The translations under genes and the position numbers were made by a program. Below the pieces are notes generated by a model. The model did not search any database. It worked only from the letters and a program-made list of their open reading frames with translations, and was not told the origin of the DNA. Shown here in pieces: positions 54,876 through 64,000 of a stretch of DNA of 64,000 nt (the stretch's first letter is position 1; every line of letters starts with the position of its first letter). The DNA comes from Rhizophagus irregularis (taxonomy: Eukaryota > Glomeromycota > Glomeromycetes > Glomerales > Glomeraceae), in assembly GCF_026210795.1 (NCBI RefSeq), contig NC_089452.1, forward strand, positions 1,612,001 to 1,676,000. The letters are read 5' to 3'.

Positions 54876-55975
54876 TAATCGTGATAATGACTTGAAATGA
54901 TACATATATTGAAAATTTTTCATACCCGGCTACATAAAAACATACACTTTTTTATACTATATTTCATATTTAGTAGCAAAATAGCCTAAATAGTTTATCG
55001 GTAGTTAAAAATTGTTTAGTCTTTCGTGGTATAAACTAATAAACTAATTGTTTCACAGGAAGCCGTAGATAAATATTATTGATAATCACGGCAGAACCGT
55101 GATGATCAGATAAATAATTTTGCTGAGAATAGAAATTTCATGATTGTAGAATTTTTTTTTTTTTTAATGAGAAAGATTTTTTTTGATTGATCATTTCGTT
55201 AGATAAAAAAGAATTCTTTATCAAAAATTTTATTTTATAAAAAATCTAATAAAAAATGAAAAAAAAATTCTCCACAAAAAATTTTTTAAATATTTTTCTC
55301 ACGTCAAATATCTGATATTGACTTGCCCGTTCACCTATTTCTTCATACATTTTATTTTTTGGAAACCTTGGAAACCTATATTATATAGCAAGTATTAAAG
55401 TATTTATATATATTAATTTTATATATTTTGACGTTTTTTGTATAATGAACTTAACTAACTTTCACCGGGGGTGATGATCACCGGTGACTGAAATTATGAC
55501 GATCGACTAGCATTAAAAAAATATAGTGCCGGTAAAAATTGATAATTCCGGCCAACAGTGCTGATCAGATTTGAAGTAAAAAACTTTATATAAATAGCAC
55601 AAAGTAGTTAGGTATATGTTAATCAGTTATACAGAGAATTTTTTTTTTTAAAAAAAAATTTTATTTCATAAAATTTTTCTGTATTGCTTTATATAGTATT
55701 ATTCAATAAAACTATTTAAAACTTAAAAAATTCATTTTATTTCTATTGACTTTTTTTACTTAAATATTAAAAGTCTTTGAAAAAAAATAAAAACATTCGC
55801 GAAAAAATTCAAAGTTAAATGTTACATAAGATCAACCAATCATTCTTTACCTTCATTTTAAAAAAAAATTTTTTAACTGTTGTATTTTTATTTTATTTTT
55901 TTTATAAAAAGATAAACTTCGTTTTTCTTCCCTCGTCCTTTCCTTCTTCTCTTGTATATTATTTAAAAAAGAGTT
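54876..55975. other. intergenic, no gene seen
   Basis: A+T-rich with long A and T runs. Around 55468-55565, ACCGGGGGTGATGATCACCGG and GTGCCGG, GATAATTCCGGCC words resemble the dispersed GGCC-containing repeat motif seen elsewhere. Confidence 0.35.
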
Positions 55976-56700
55976 GAAGATTACCGACTCCTTCAGTCTC
56001 CTATGCAACATTTCGTAAGTTTTAGAAAAAATTTTCTTTTCTTTAATTCATTTTAACGAACGGTTACTAACAGTTCATTTTTTTTCTTTTTTAGACAGTT
56101 CTCCGATTTCTTTGGACGCGCGGGATTTCATTTTTGGTAAGTTTATTTTCCTGTTTTAGTTTATTATTCTAACGAAACATATGTTAACGTTTCGAATTTA
56201 TCTTTTTTGTTTAGATGGGCCTGGATATATGGAAAGAAAATTGAGACTATTTTTTTCAAATTTAAATTTTTAGCAATTTTTTCGGGACGCGTAGAATGAG
56301 ATTTTGATTTTTTTTAGATATCAATGAAGTACTACCTTTTCTAAGCTTAGGAATATCATAAGGTGTCGTGAGAGTTGATTTAAGCCATGTCAATTTGTTG
56401 ATTAGATTAAAGACGAGTACCCTCCATATGGTACCTATGTACTATTGTTCAAGGTCAAGATCGAATTCAATAATCTATCTTTCAATATCTTATGAGATCT
56501 TGGTAAGAATTCGGTTAATTCATTTTTCTTAACGAAATGTTTTCTAATAGTTCAATTTTCCTTTTTCTTAGGCAGCTGTTTCTTCAGATTTCTTCAGATG
56601 CGATAGAATTTAGTGGGTGGGTTTTTCTTTGAGACATCTATTTTAATGAATGTTCATTAACATTTCACTCTTTTCTTGGTGAACTTCAATGACGAGAAAC
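55976..56700 (+). repeat. array of exon-like repeated segments with splice-site borders
   Basis: Three or four degenerate segments recur. Each has AACGAA(N)..GTTAAC or CTAACAGTTC, a T-rich tract ending in TTTTTAG or TTCTTAG, then (A/G)CAG(T/C)T..TTTCTT..GA(C/T)GCG. The first is flanked by perfect GT-AG borders. If spliced (55999-56012, 56095-56136, 56214-56243, approximate) it would give a 27-residue peptide beginning MQHF and ending MGLDIWKEN. I cannot tell whether this is a small spliced gene, a non-coding RNA or a dispersed repeat. Confidence 0.4.
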
Positions 56701-57110
56701 AGATGTAAGAAGCAATCAAGAATTCGATAAAGATAGAAGGTTAAGATTAGGCTTGGAGTATCCATGGAGGTTGAGTTTCATAACAAGCGATCTGTCCTAA
56801 CAGATGGTACTCACACAAGAAATGACAGTCTTCTCTGGAAGATATTTTCATCCTGTCTTTCAAAATAAATGGATATTACGAAGGGTAGTTCTTTTTTTTA
56901 GAGCTCTTGTCAATTTATTTAGAAGATGTAGATTTGGGTAGGATTATTAGGGGAGGACGTTCCTAAGACTGTAATCTCACCAATTAAAGATAATACTTCT
57001 CCAAACGGTGTTATCAATATAATTAACACTTTTAGATGGGAATATAAACTACCATCCAAGAGAGAAAGAGATGATTACGTTTTAGTGCTAAACCCAGACT
57101 AATGTTATAT
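56701..57110. other. G+C-richer block without a clear gene
   Basis: Composition is closer to coding DNA than its surroundings. A plus-strand frame of about 50 codons (about 56741-56868, VKIRLGVSMEVEFHNKRSVL) is open but has no recognisable motif. It may be part of a decayed gene or a transcribed non-coding unit linked to the segments upstream. Confidence 0.3.
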
Positions 57111-57424
57111 TTTTTTTCCATAAGCCACAACGCTCTATATATGACGAATCAACATCATCTTTTAATGATCAGTTCACCTGATACTTTGTTGTTTTACTAA
57201 ATAGAATATTTAATTTTTACATAAGTTGTTGAAAAGGTAGTATTAATAAGGTGTAAAAAAAACATGTGATGCAAAAATATTTTAAAAAAAAATCTCGAAA
57301 GAGAAATCATTTATATCATTTGAACAATGTTCCAGATTCGTCATTTGCCAAATATTTCAAAATTTTGATTTCTAGTTCTTTTTTAAAAACATAATTAATA
57401 ATAAACAATAAATAATGTAATAAA

Positions 57425-57694
57425 CTATTTGGACTTTTTCTCGGTAGTAGTTTTAATTTTACGCTTTTTGACGGCTTTGGGTATTTTATTCTTTCTTTTT
57501 TCTCTTACCACTTCTTTCGCAGCTTTCTTCCACTACTAAAACAAGTATAAATGTAACGTTAATCACCAAATAAGACATTATACTCTAATATAATAAACAA
57601 ATCCGTACTTTTTAGATTCTTTGTCTTCATTTCGTTTTCCTCTAGATTGTTTCCTTAACACATCATCATCTTCACTTTCTTTCTTCATCTTGAT
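57425..57694 (-). CDS. possible small basic protein, structure uncertain
   Basis: The frame from 57694 gives MIKMKKESEDDDVLRKQS and RGKRNEDKESKK. A second stretch at about 57425-57535 gives WKKAAKEVVREKRKNK and AVKKRKIKTTTEKKSK before a stop. Both are highly charged and look like one Lys-rich nuclear-type protein split by an intron of about 75 bp. However, the obvious donor (AAAAA followed by GTACGG) does not join the two frames. A rare donor, a frame break or a much shorter product are all possible. No family is recognised. Confidence 0.35.
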
Positions 57695-57835
57695 CATTCT
57701 TTTTTTTTTAATTAGTAATGCATAATTAGTTTAATCATAAATGATTACATAATTATATAAAAGTAAAATAATGTTACGCAGTAAAATGTTGCGCAGCAAT
57801 CATGTGATATAACTGGACCCGTGATGCCGATCAAT

Positions 57836-57996
57836 GTCGAATATGTTTGACATGTTCGATATGTTGCATATGTCCGATATATAGAACATGTAGCATATAT
57901 GGGATATATAAAACATGTAGTATATATGGAACATATAGTATATATAGAATATATAGGATATATAGGATATATAGCATATGTAGCATATGTTAAACA
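57836..57996. repeat. ATATAGxAT minisatellite with inverted ends
   Basis: Short units such as ATATAGAACATGTAGCAT, ATATAGGAT and ATATAGTAT repeat with a period near 9-18 bp. The outer parts (ATATGTTTGACATGTT and AGCATATGTTAAACAT) are imperfect inverted repeats. The Tyr/Ile/Met-rich minus-strand frame across it is a product of the repeat. Confidence 0.65.
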
Positions 57997-58518
57997 TTTT
58001 TAGTTTGGAAATTTATGTATATATAGACCTGTAATTAGACCTAAATTCAATATAGGAATGTGTGTAAAGAATTTAATTAATAAAATGTTTACCCTTTAAT
58101 ATACACCTTAATTTTAAGTTTGGTTTTATATGGTTAATCTGCCTTCCCTTATTTGTGTCTGATTGTATGCGCCAGTGTGAAGCGATACTCTATTCACATC
58201 TGATTGGATTGATTTTAACATATACGTTGATCCTTAAAATTACCTTCTGCTTTATTAAATATAAACATTTTTTAATGTATAGCTTATTTTTAAGCTCATA
58301 AGAACTGACTTCTAACAATAATAAAAATTATACTTAACCCTATAACTAACCGTTCTAACTATTTTTTATAAACCCATGCCATATTGAACTAACTGATCTA
58401 TTTTCTATAAGACTGTTAATCATTACTTTTTCTAAATTTTTATGTTTTTTGGTTTTTCCTTTTTTTTTAAATCCCAATTTTCGTACCTTTTCCTTTTGTC
58501 TTTTTTATTAATTCCTCT
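57997..58518. other. intergenic, no gene seen
   Basis: A+T-rich sequence. TGTGTCTGATTGTATGCGCC and CACATCTGATTGGATTG at about 58154-58213 are similar to each other and may be a short local duplication. Confidence 0.3.
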
Positions 58519-59058
58519 CTTTTTCTCCATTTCTATTACTTCTTCGCATCCGCTTGATCCAAATTTTGTTTCGAAGTTCATAGCAAAAATTAAGATCAAT
58601 TTTCTTTCGTCCTTATTATAAGAAATATTGTTTTGAATCTATTGTTAAAAACTCCTCTAAAGCTCTAATTAATTTCCACTTTCTTGTTCTGTTTAATAGA
58701 ATCGTGGATTTTTTAAAAAGAATTTTGGTGAAATGAATATTTATGTCTCTTATTATTGCTACTTTGTTTTCGTCTCCTGATTCTGACAAATTTTCTTCAA
58801 AGGATACTATTGCATTAAAAATTATTTCTCTAATTGTGTATTCGTTTGCTTCACATATCCATATGTGTTCCTAATCTTCTGCTTCTATTCGCATCTTGGA
58901 CATGCACTTGAATCTATTGTGTTTATCTTTCGATTATATAAAGTAGCATACGTGGGTAACTCTTTTATTAAATTTTTAATTTTATATGATCGTTCTAATG
59001 CGTCTTTATCATTGGTTTGACGTTTAGAGAATTGATTTCGATTACTAATAAATTTCAA
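58519..59058 (-). pseudogene. 3' end of a LINE reverse-transcriptase ORF
   Basis: The minus strand reads NRNQFSKRQTNDKDALERSY, KIKNLIKELPTYATLYNRKI and SSACPRCE. After a stop and frame change come EHIWICEANEYTIREIIFN, DENKVAIIRDINIHFTKIL and RTRKWKLIRALEEFL, then a tail beyond two stops (KIWIKRMRRSNRNGEKERN). The order (Leu-rich helix, CPRC, then H-x-W-x-C) is the zinc-knuckle-like C-terminus found after the reverse transcriptase of many non-LTR elements. The polymerase part is absent, so this is a short dead fragment. Confidence 0.6.
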
Positions 59059-59098
59059 TCAAATTTATAAGTGAAATTATAATAGAAAGGATCTTCAA

Positions 59099-60010
59099 TT
59101 ATTCAATTAATTCGCTATTTAGAATTTCATTCTTGTATTTCACGTTAGTCTTTGATTTTCCCCATTCTCTATAACCTCCTGTAATCAAATTCTTGTCCCA
59201 ATATAAGTCGAATTCATTTACTATCAATCCCTTCAATTCAATGGAACATTCTGGCAAATTTTCCAAGTTAGGATCTTTCTTTGAGTTCATATAATCTGTC
59301 AATTGATCTTTAATTTTCATGGCTTTTTTATATTCTTCGTTGTTGAATATACTCAAAGTATTATTCGTTCTTTCTAACCAATCTTCAATCCACATCAGTT
59401 TTATCACCGAGAAATTTTTTGATGCTCATCTTGATGTCATTAGTCACAGAAACAGATAATTTACCATCTAGAATTTTATCTTTTAAGAAAGAAAATATTT
59501 GGATTAATAAAAAGAATATAAATTCAATAGCGAAATCTTTTTTTCCTATAAAATACATACCAAGATGAGTCCTATTTGCATGTTTACTCAAAATTTTAAG
59601 TTGTTCTTGTAATTTAGTTTCAATAACTTTTTTCTAGCTTCATCAGATACACCTCACCAGCTGATAATAAACTTCATTTAGAAAGTCCTTTTTGATATTT
59701 CATTGATCCAGATAGTACACCGCTAGCTTGTAATTTTTGTCTTAATCAATTGTACTGTTTAGTAAAATCTTTTAATAAAAATGATAATTTAACTGTGTAT
59801 TATCTATAGATATAAAAACAAAATCTCAAATATTTAATTATGCTTATGATTTACCTCCTGTTACATTATCCCATTCTTCATTATCGTTTAACTATCTTCA
59901 AAATAATCATCAAAGCTCCATCGTCATCATAATCAAATTCTTCATTATAATTAAAATTTTCTTTAATATTTTTATTTAATTCATTACTTATTTGCTGTTC
60001 ATCTTGTTCA
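59099..60010 (-). pseudogene. broken gene of unknown function
   Basis: Pieces in several minus-strand frames belong together by composition. An acidic stretch near 59880-60010 reads EQQISNELNKNIKENF, NYNEEFDYDDDGA. A middle part at 59385-59640 reads KLQEQLKILSKHANRTHLGM and IKMSIKKFLGDKTD. A C-terminal part at 59099-59407 reads IEDWLERTNNTLSIFNNEEY, ECSIELKGLIVNEFDLYWDK and GGYREWGKSKTNVKY. At least two frame changes separate them. I do not recognise the family. The downstream LINE fragment is on the same strand but probably unrelated. Confidence 0.45.
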
Positions 60011-60023
60011 CCTTTTACCACCG

Positions 60024-60317
60024 TTCGATTCATCTCACTGCGACGAATCTAATGGCAAGAGTTTCATCTCTTTACCATCGATATTGACGGAGTTGGGTCG
60101 CTATAAATGTTTAATGATTATTGATATCGGAGCACGGTCTTGTGATTATATTTGAATGATTTTACTACCATTCGATTCGTCTCACTGAGACGAATCTAAT
60201 AATAAGAGTTTCATCTTTCTAGCATCGATATTGACGGAGTTGAATTTCTATAAATATTTAATGATTATTGATGCCGGATCACGTCTAGTGATTGGATTTG
60301 AATGACCTTACTATTAG
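60024..60317. repeat. tandem duplication, unit 147 bp
   Basis: Two adjacent copies begin TTCGATTCATCTCACTG (60024) and TTCGATTCGTCTCACTG (60171). They run through GACGAATCTAAT, GAGTTTCATCT, CATCGATATTGACGGAGTTG and TTTAATGATTATTGAT. They are about 85 percent alike by eye. Not coding. Confidence 0.85.
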
Positions 60318-61393
60318 AATCGCCTCATCAAGACCATTTATTGTTAAAGTTTTTAAATATAATTCGGCCAAAATTAAGGTTAAATTCTGGCTAAGTATTT
60401 TCGTAATACGAAATTAATTACGGAATACTAATGATTACTTAAGAAATACAGAATTACGTAATTACGTATTTCCGTAATACTAGAATAATTTCGGACACAA
60501 GTATATAAATTATATCTGGCATATTCTGAAATCGTGTGAAAATTTTTTTGATCATAATTATCAATTTACATTAATGTTGACCGCTGATTTTTTTTTATTT
60601 CAGTTTTACTTCGTCATAATTTTTTGATAACATGTTGGCAAGGTTCGTTGAAAAGGAAAAAATTCTTTGAATATATGTACATATTTTTTTTAATAGTTGT
60701 CACGATTTCATTTTATTAACCTTTCTGTTAACATGATATAGAATCTAGATTGAAGAAGAACTAAAATTCATGGAATGTTGCTTGATTGAAATTAATTCTT
60801 CCTATTAATCATTCTGCATTTTATAAAGTCACGATATAACTTTTTCAAACTAGACTTGAACATGTCACGTTTTGAATGAAGAATTTCTTTTAAATCAAGT
60901 AATTATAAAAGAATTTGCGTTTATTTCTTTTATAAATGGATCACATTGATTCTAACATATTGAGATCACATTGATTATAGCATATAGAATTCCTTTTACA
61001 AAGCACATTTTTTCTTTACTTACAACCTTTTCCCTAGCACAAACAATCTATATAACTAAAATGAATACTTATCAATGATTAAAAATTTGAATATTAAATA
61101 TTTATTAGGCGAAATAAAATCACTCATTAAATATCAGCTTATGCGACAATTATTCCCCTATTATGAATGCCAATTCCCAAAACTCACAAAACCTCTCATA
61201 CTTTCATACAATAAAAATATCAATAAATAAACTTCTTTTTTTTTTATATATCAATAAGCTTTATTTAATAATCATAGGTTATAAATTACATCATGTTCAG
61301 AAAAGTAAAAAAAAAATATTTAATAACTAAATATCTCTAAAAAAAAAAAAATAATAAAAATAATAATAATAATAAAGACACTTAGTGATTTTT
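60318..61393. other. intergenic with TTACGGAATAC palindromes
   Basis: At about 60360-60490, CGGCCAAAATTAAGG, GTATTTTCGTAATACG, ATTACGGAATAC and ACGTATTTCCGTAATAC form a cluster of imperfect palindromes, perhaps a decayed MITE. Nothing coding is seen. The end is the downstream region of the F-box gene at 61394. Confidence 0.4.
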
Positions 61394-62920
61394 TCAAAAT
61401 TCGAAATCATTAATGAACATGAAATCTTTAGAATTTTCAAAAATTTTAATGGTTTTATCCTTTTTATACCTTTCAATCATTTCATTAAATCTCTTTTTAT
61501 TCTTATTAAATTCCTCTCTGCTTAAATATCTAGTTTCGTAATAATTAGCTAAAATAGGATATAAATATAAAGGTTTTCTACCTTTTTTACCTTTCCATTT
61601 CTTAAAAAAATTATCCAAAGTATCTATCTTAAAATAACAATAATGAAGTTGAAATTTATATAAATTCTCTTGAGCAGCATCAGCCAAAACATCCAATAAT
61701 TTTTTACCATCTTCATCATTATAAATACTTCCTCTAAAAATATATAAACCTTCCAAATACTTACAATTAAGTAAAAGTTGTTTAAAATCTTCAAGATTTT
61801 CGTCTTTTAAATAAGTTTTAAGATATTTAAGTTTACGACAATGTTCAGTGATTGAACGTATAAGTAAAGCGATTTGTTCTTCAGATTCTTGATTCCCTTT
61901 ATCCAACCAAATGACTTGAATAGTATTTTTAGTTGCTTGAATAATTTTTACAGCAACGGAGAATGATATACCAATTTGAAGAACTTGTAATTGAGAAAAA
62001 TTATCAAATTTCAATTGCTTATGAACAGTAACATTACGATATCTACTATCATATAATACTAATTTTCGTAATTTCGTCAAATTTGTAAGAAGATTATTAT
62101 AAAAAGATACGTTATTTTCGATAGTTAAATCCAAATAAGTAAGATCACGTTTTTCAACTATAGCATCACCAATCATTCCATATTGTTTTTCTAAACTAGT
62201 ATTATTACTCTCATTAACATTATCTCTAATTATGATAGATTTCAATCTTAATTGAGCTTGAAAAAATTTACTAATTCCAGTAGGATTTGAACAAGTAAGA
62301 TTAATATCAACTTTTTCTATTGATTTACATAATTCGGTCAAACTACTAATAAGTTGAATGAATTTATCATCTAAACGTAAATGATTGAGATTGGAAAGAT
62401 TTTTATCAATATCAGGAAAGTCGGTTAATTTATAATTACAATTAGTTAAATCGATAAAAATGAGCGAGGAACATTTTTTAAAAAAAAATTTATAAACCTC
62501 TTTTTTCAATTCACTTCTTTGAGATTCATTATAATTATTAAAAGCATAATTATAAATATCATTATCTTTTTTACCATCAGCTGAATATGTATGATTAATA
62601 TATCTGAGATGACTAACATAATCGAATAAAGGTTTTGGAGGTTCTATTTTAATGTTTCTTCCCGCCAATATTTTTTTAGAATCATCAGGTAATTGAGATA
62701 GAATAGTTCTAAAGAATGGTTTCGATTTTTCAAGTTTATCTTCATTTAAGAATAAGCTCCAAGGATCCTTCCATAAAATTCTCAACGAAGTTTGACACCA
62801 AAGTCTATTAACGAATAAACAAGAAACTAAAGATTTCTTATCATCGTATAATCTTTCAAATATGAGAACAAGATTATCACTATTGAGAATATCAATATTG
62901 AGTTTATTTTGTTTAGGCAT
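61394..62920 (-). CDS. F-box protein, divergent member
   Basis: Single-exon F-box protein of 508 residues. The F-box lies at about residues 12-58 (SDNLVLIFERLYDDKKSLVS, VNRLWCQTSLRILWKDPW). The body has clear leucine-rich units (LTYLDLTIENNVSFYNNLL, LTKLRKLVLYDS, FSQLQVLQIGIS, CRKLKYLKTYLKDEN, CKYLEGLYIF). WKGKKGRKPLYLYP replaces the WKGRHPMLLQ block. The end is Lys-rich and closes FINDFEF. Sequence is far from the tandem group, and codon use is less A/T-extreme. It probably recruits a protein substrate to an SCF ubiquitin ligase (family inference). A long A-run/T-run palindrome lies at 62928-62975. Confidence 0.92.
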   Translation of the reverse strand: MPKQNKLNIDILNSDNLVLIFERLYDDKKSLVSCLFVNRLWCQTSLRILWKDPWSLFLNEDKLEKSKPFFRTILSQLPDDSKKILAGRNIKIEPPKPLFDYVSHLRYINHTYSADGKKDNDIYNYAFNNYNESQRSELKKEVYKFFFKKCSSLIFIDLTNCNYKLTDFPDIDKNLSNLNHLRLDDKFIQLISSLTELCKSIEKVDINLTCSNPTGISKFFQAQLRLKSIIIRDNVNESNNTSLEKQYGMIGDAIVEKRDLTYLDLTIENNVSFYNNLLTNLTKLRKLVLYDSRYRNVTVHKQLKFDNFSQLQVLQIGISFSVAVKIIQATKNTIQVIWLDKGNQESEEQIALLIRSITEHCRKLKYLKTYLKDENLEDFKQLLLNCKYLEGLYIFRGSIYNDEDGKKLLDVLADAAQENLYKFQLHYCYFKIDTLDNFFKKWKGKKGRKPLYLYPILANYYETRYLSREEFNKNKKRFNEMIERYKKDKTIKIFENSKDFMFINDFEF

Positions 62921-64000
62921 TTTCGTTAAAAAAAAAAAAATTTTTTTTTATTAAAAAAATTTTTTTTTTTTTTTGCTTCTTTTTAATCTTTTTTTAATAA
63001 AAGAGGGAAATGCGTGGCAAGTTACACGTGAAAAAACAAAACGTAAACTTTAGTAAAAATAAGGGAAATGATTGACATATTTATATTGGCTTTACGCCGA
63101 GGTTTATCTAAAAATAGATTTGATCTGCGATTACGTATACCACAATGTTTACTATTGTGATTTTCTAACGCAGTAAAGAAATCAATGAAGAATTTCCTGA
63201 CCGAAATTTCTGATTATGTCAATAATATCACAAATTTTTTTATTAAGTTTAGCACATTTTATTATGTCTTATATTTGATAAAGATTGACAGTATTTACTT
63301 ATCTCTTTTAAGTTATTGTACAAAGAAACTTTTTTAAAAAAGTAAATAAATATACTGACTAAACAGGGGTTCATTTATACACAAGTATATCAAGTATATC
63401 TTTGAATGTAACGTTCTGGGAATGAATATACGTTAAATTTTAATATAAAATTTATAATTTACGATTAAAATTTATTTATTATAAAGTTGTGATAAAAAAA
63501 AAGTCGGGATTATTATTTAATTAAAATATTACATATCTGATATAGATATGCTTTTGCCAAATAAAATATTAATTTTTTTTTTAGCCAATTATTTTCTATA
63601 TCAAATTTTTTTTTCCAATGATTCTGTCGTAGTATTAAATATTTTCACACGTTAACTTGAACTAAAATTGTACACGTGATTTAATAAATAATTACGTAAG
63701 TTGTTAATTGACTATTCGTTATTATTTGATATATTGAAGGATCTAAAACAAAGCTTATCAATCGTCGTCTGACCAATAATTAGTTGCTTGATTATATAAG
63801 ATATGTGGCATTTGTGGGTTACAACACACTAACGCAGTCTTCGTTAATATTACGTTGTGAATTAACGTTAAAGTATTATTTAATAAAAGAAATCAATTAA
63901 AATAGTTCAATTATATGCAATATATTATTATATTATCCGCACGTTAGTCCGTCACTTACTTACATTGTTTAGTCATGATATTCCAGACTAAAATAATTTT
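62921..64000. other. upstream region of the last F-box gene; otherwise empty
   Basis: Homopolymer dyads lie at 62928-62975. GTTACACGTG at about 63021-63030 may be a regulatory CACGTG-type site. No gene is visible to the window end. Confidence 0.4.

Noticed and set aside
57800-57997. 65-codon minus-strand frame rich in Tyr, Ile and Met
   Set aside because: Direct product of the ATATAG minisatellite.

Overview
The window looks like nuclear DNA of an arbuscular mycorrhizal fungus close to Rhizophagus (Glomeromycota). This is inference from content, as no database was searched. It is very A+T-rich and gene-poor. The recognisable genes belong to families known to be hugely expanded in that lineage: F-box proteins, and TKL-like kinases with an HKDFHSGNIL catalytic loop. 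Introns are short (about 50-90 bp, GT-AG). Many small inverted-repeat DNA transposons lie between genes.

Layout. Positions 1-4.4 kb hold no convincing gene, only a small MITE and short repeats. From 4.4 to 25.3 kb there is a run of single-exon F-box genes, all on the minus strand: seven intact (4421, 8177, 13439, 16459, 19113, 21096 and 23806) plus two decayed copies near 10.1-11.1 kb. Copies from 11 to 25 kb share spacer and promoter sequence and arose by tandem duplication. Their spacers carry elements with internally repetitive inverted ends, small MITEs, MULE-like ends and two micro-inversions. The gene at 19113 is a mosaic of its two neighbours.

From 26.5 to 30.4 kb lie a helical protein of unknown function and an intact multi-exon kinase. 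From 32.8 to 40.1 kb lies a multicopper oxidase (laccase-type) pseudogene on the minus strand. Two hAT-like elements with perfect 8-bp target duplications interrupt it, and one of these carries a nested 3.5-kb MULE with a 9-bp target duplication. From 40.8 to 43.4 kb are repeat-rich inverted-repeat elements. F-box genes recur at 43.6 and 61.4 kb. A small heat-shock protein fragment (45.7 kb), a decayed kinase (46.9 kb) and an intact kinase with an N-terminal four-cysteine motif (49.5 kb) follow. From 51 to 61 kb the window is mostly intergenic. It holds a 0.93-kb element with a duplicated GC-rich palindromic core, exon-like repeated segments, a LINE 3' remnant, a broken gene of unknown function and a 147-bp tandem duplication.

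If expressed, the F-box proteins would be substrate receptors of SCF ubiquitin ligases and the kinases cytosolic signalling proteins. The oxidase would have been secreted but is dead. The clearest unusual signals are evolutionary: nested insertions, mosaic paralogues, micro-inversions and repetitive-end elements. I did not find a convincing new multi-gene system.
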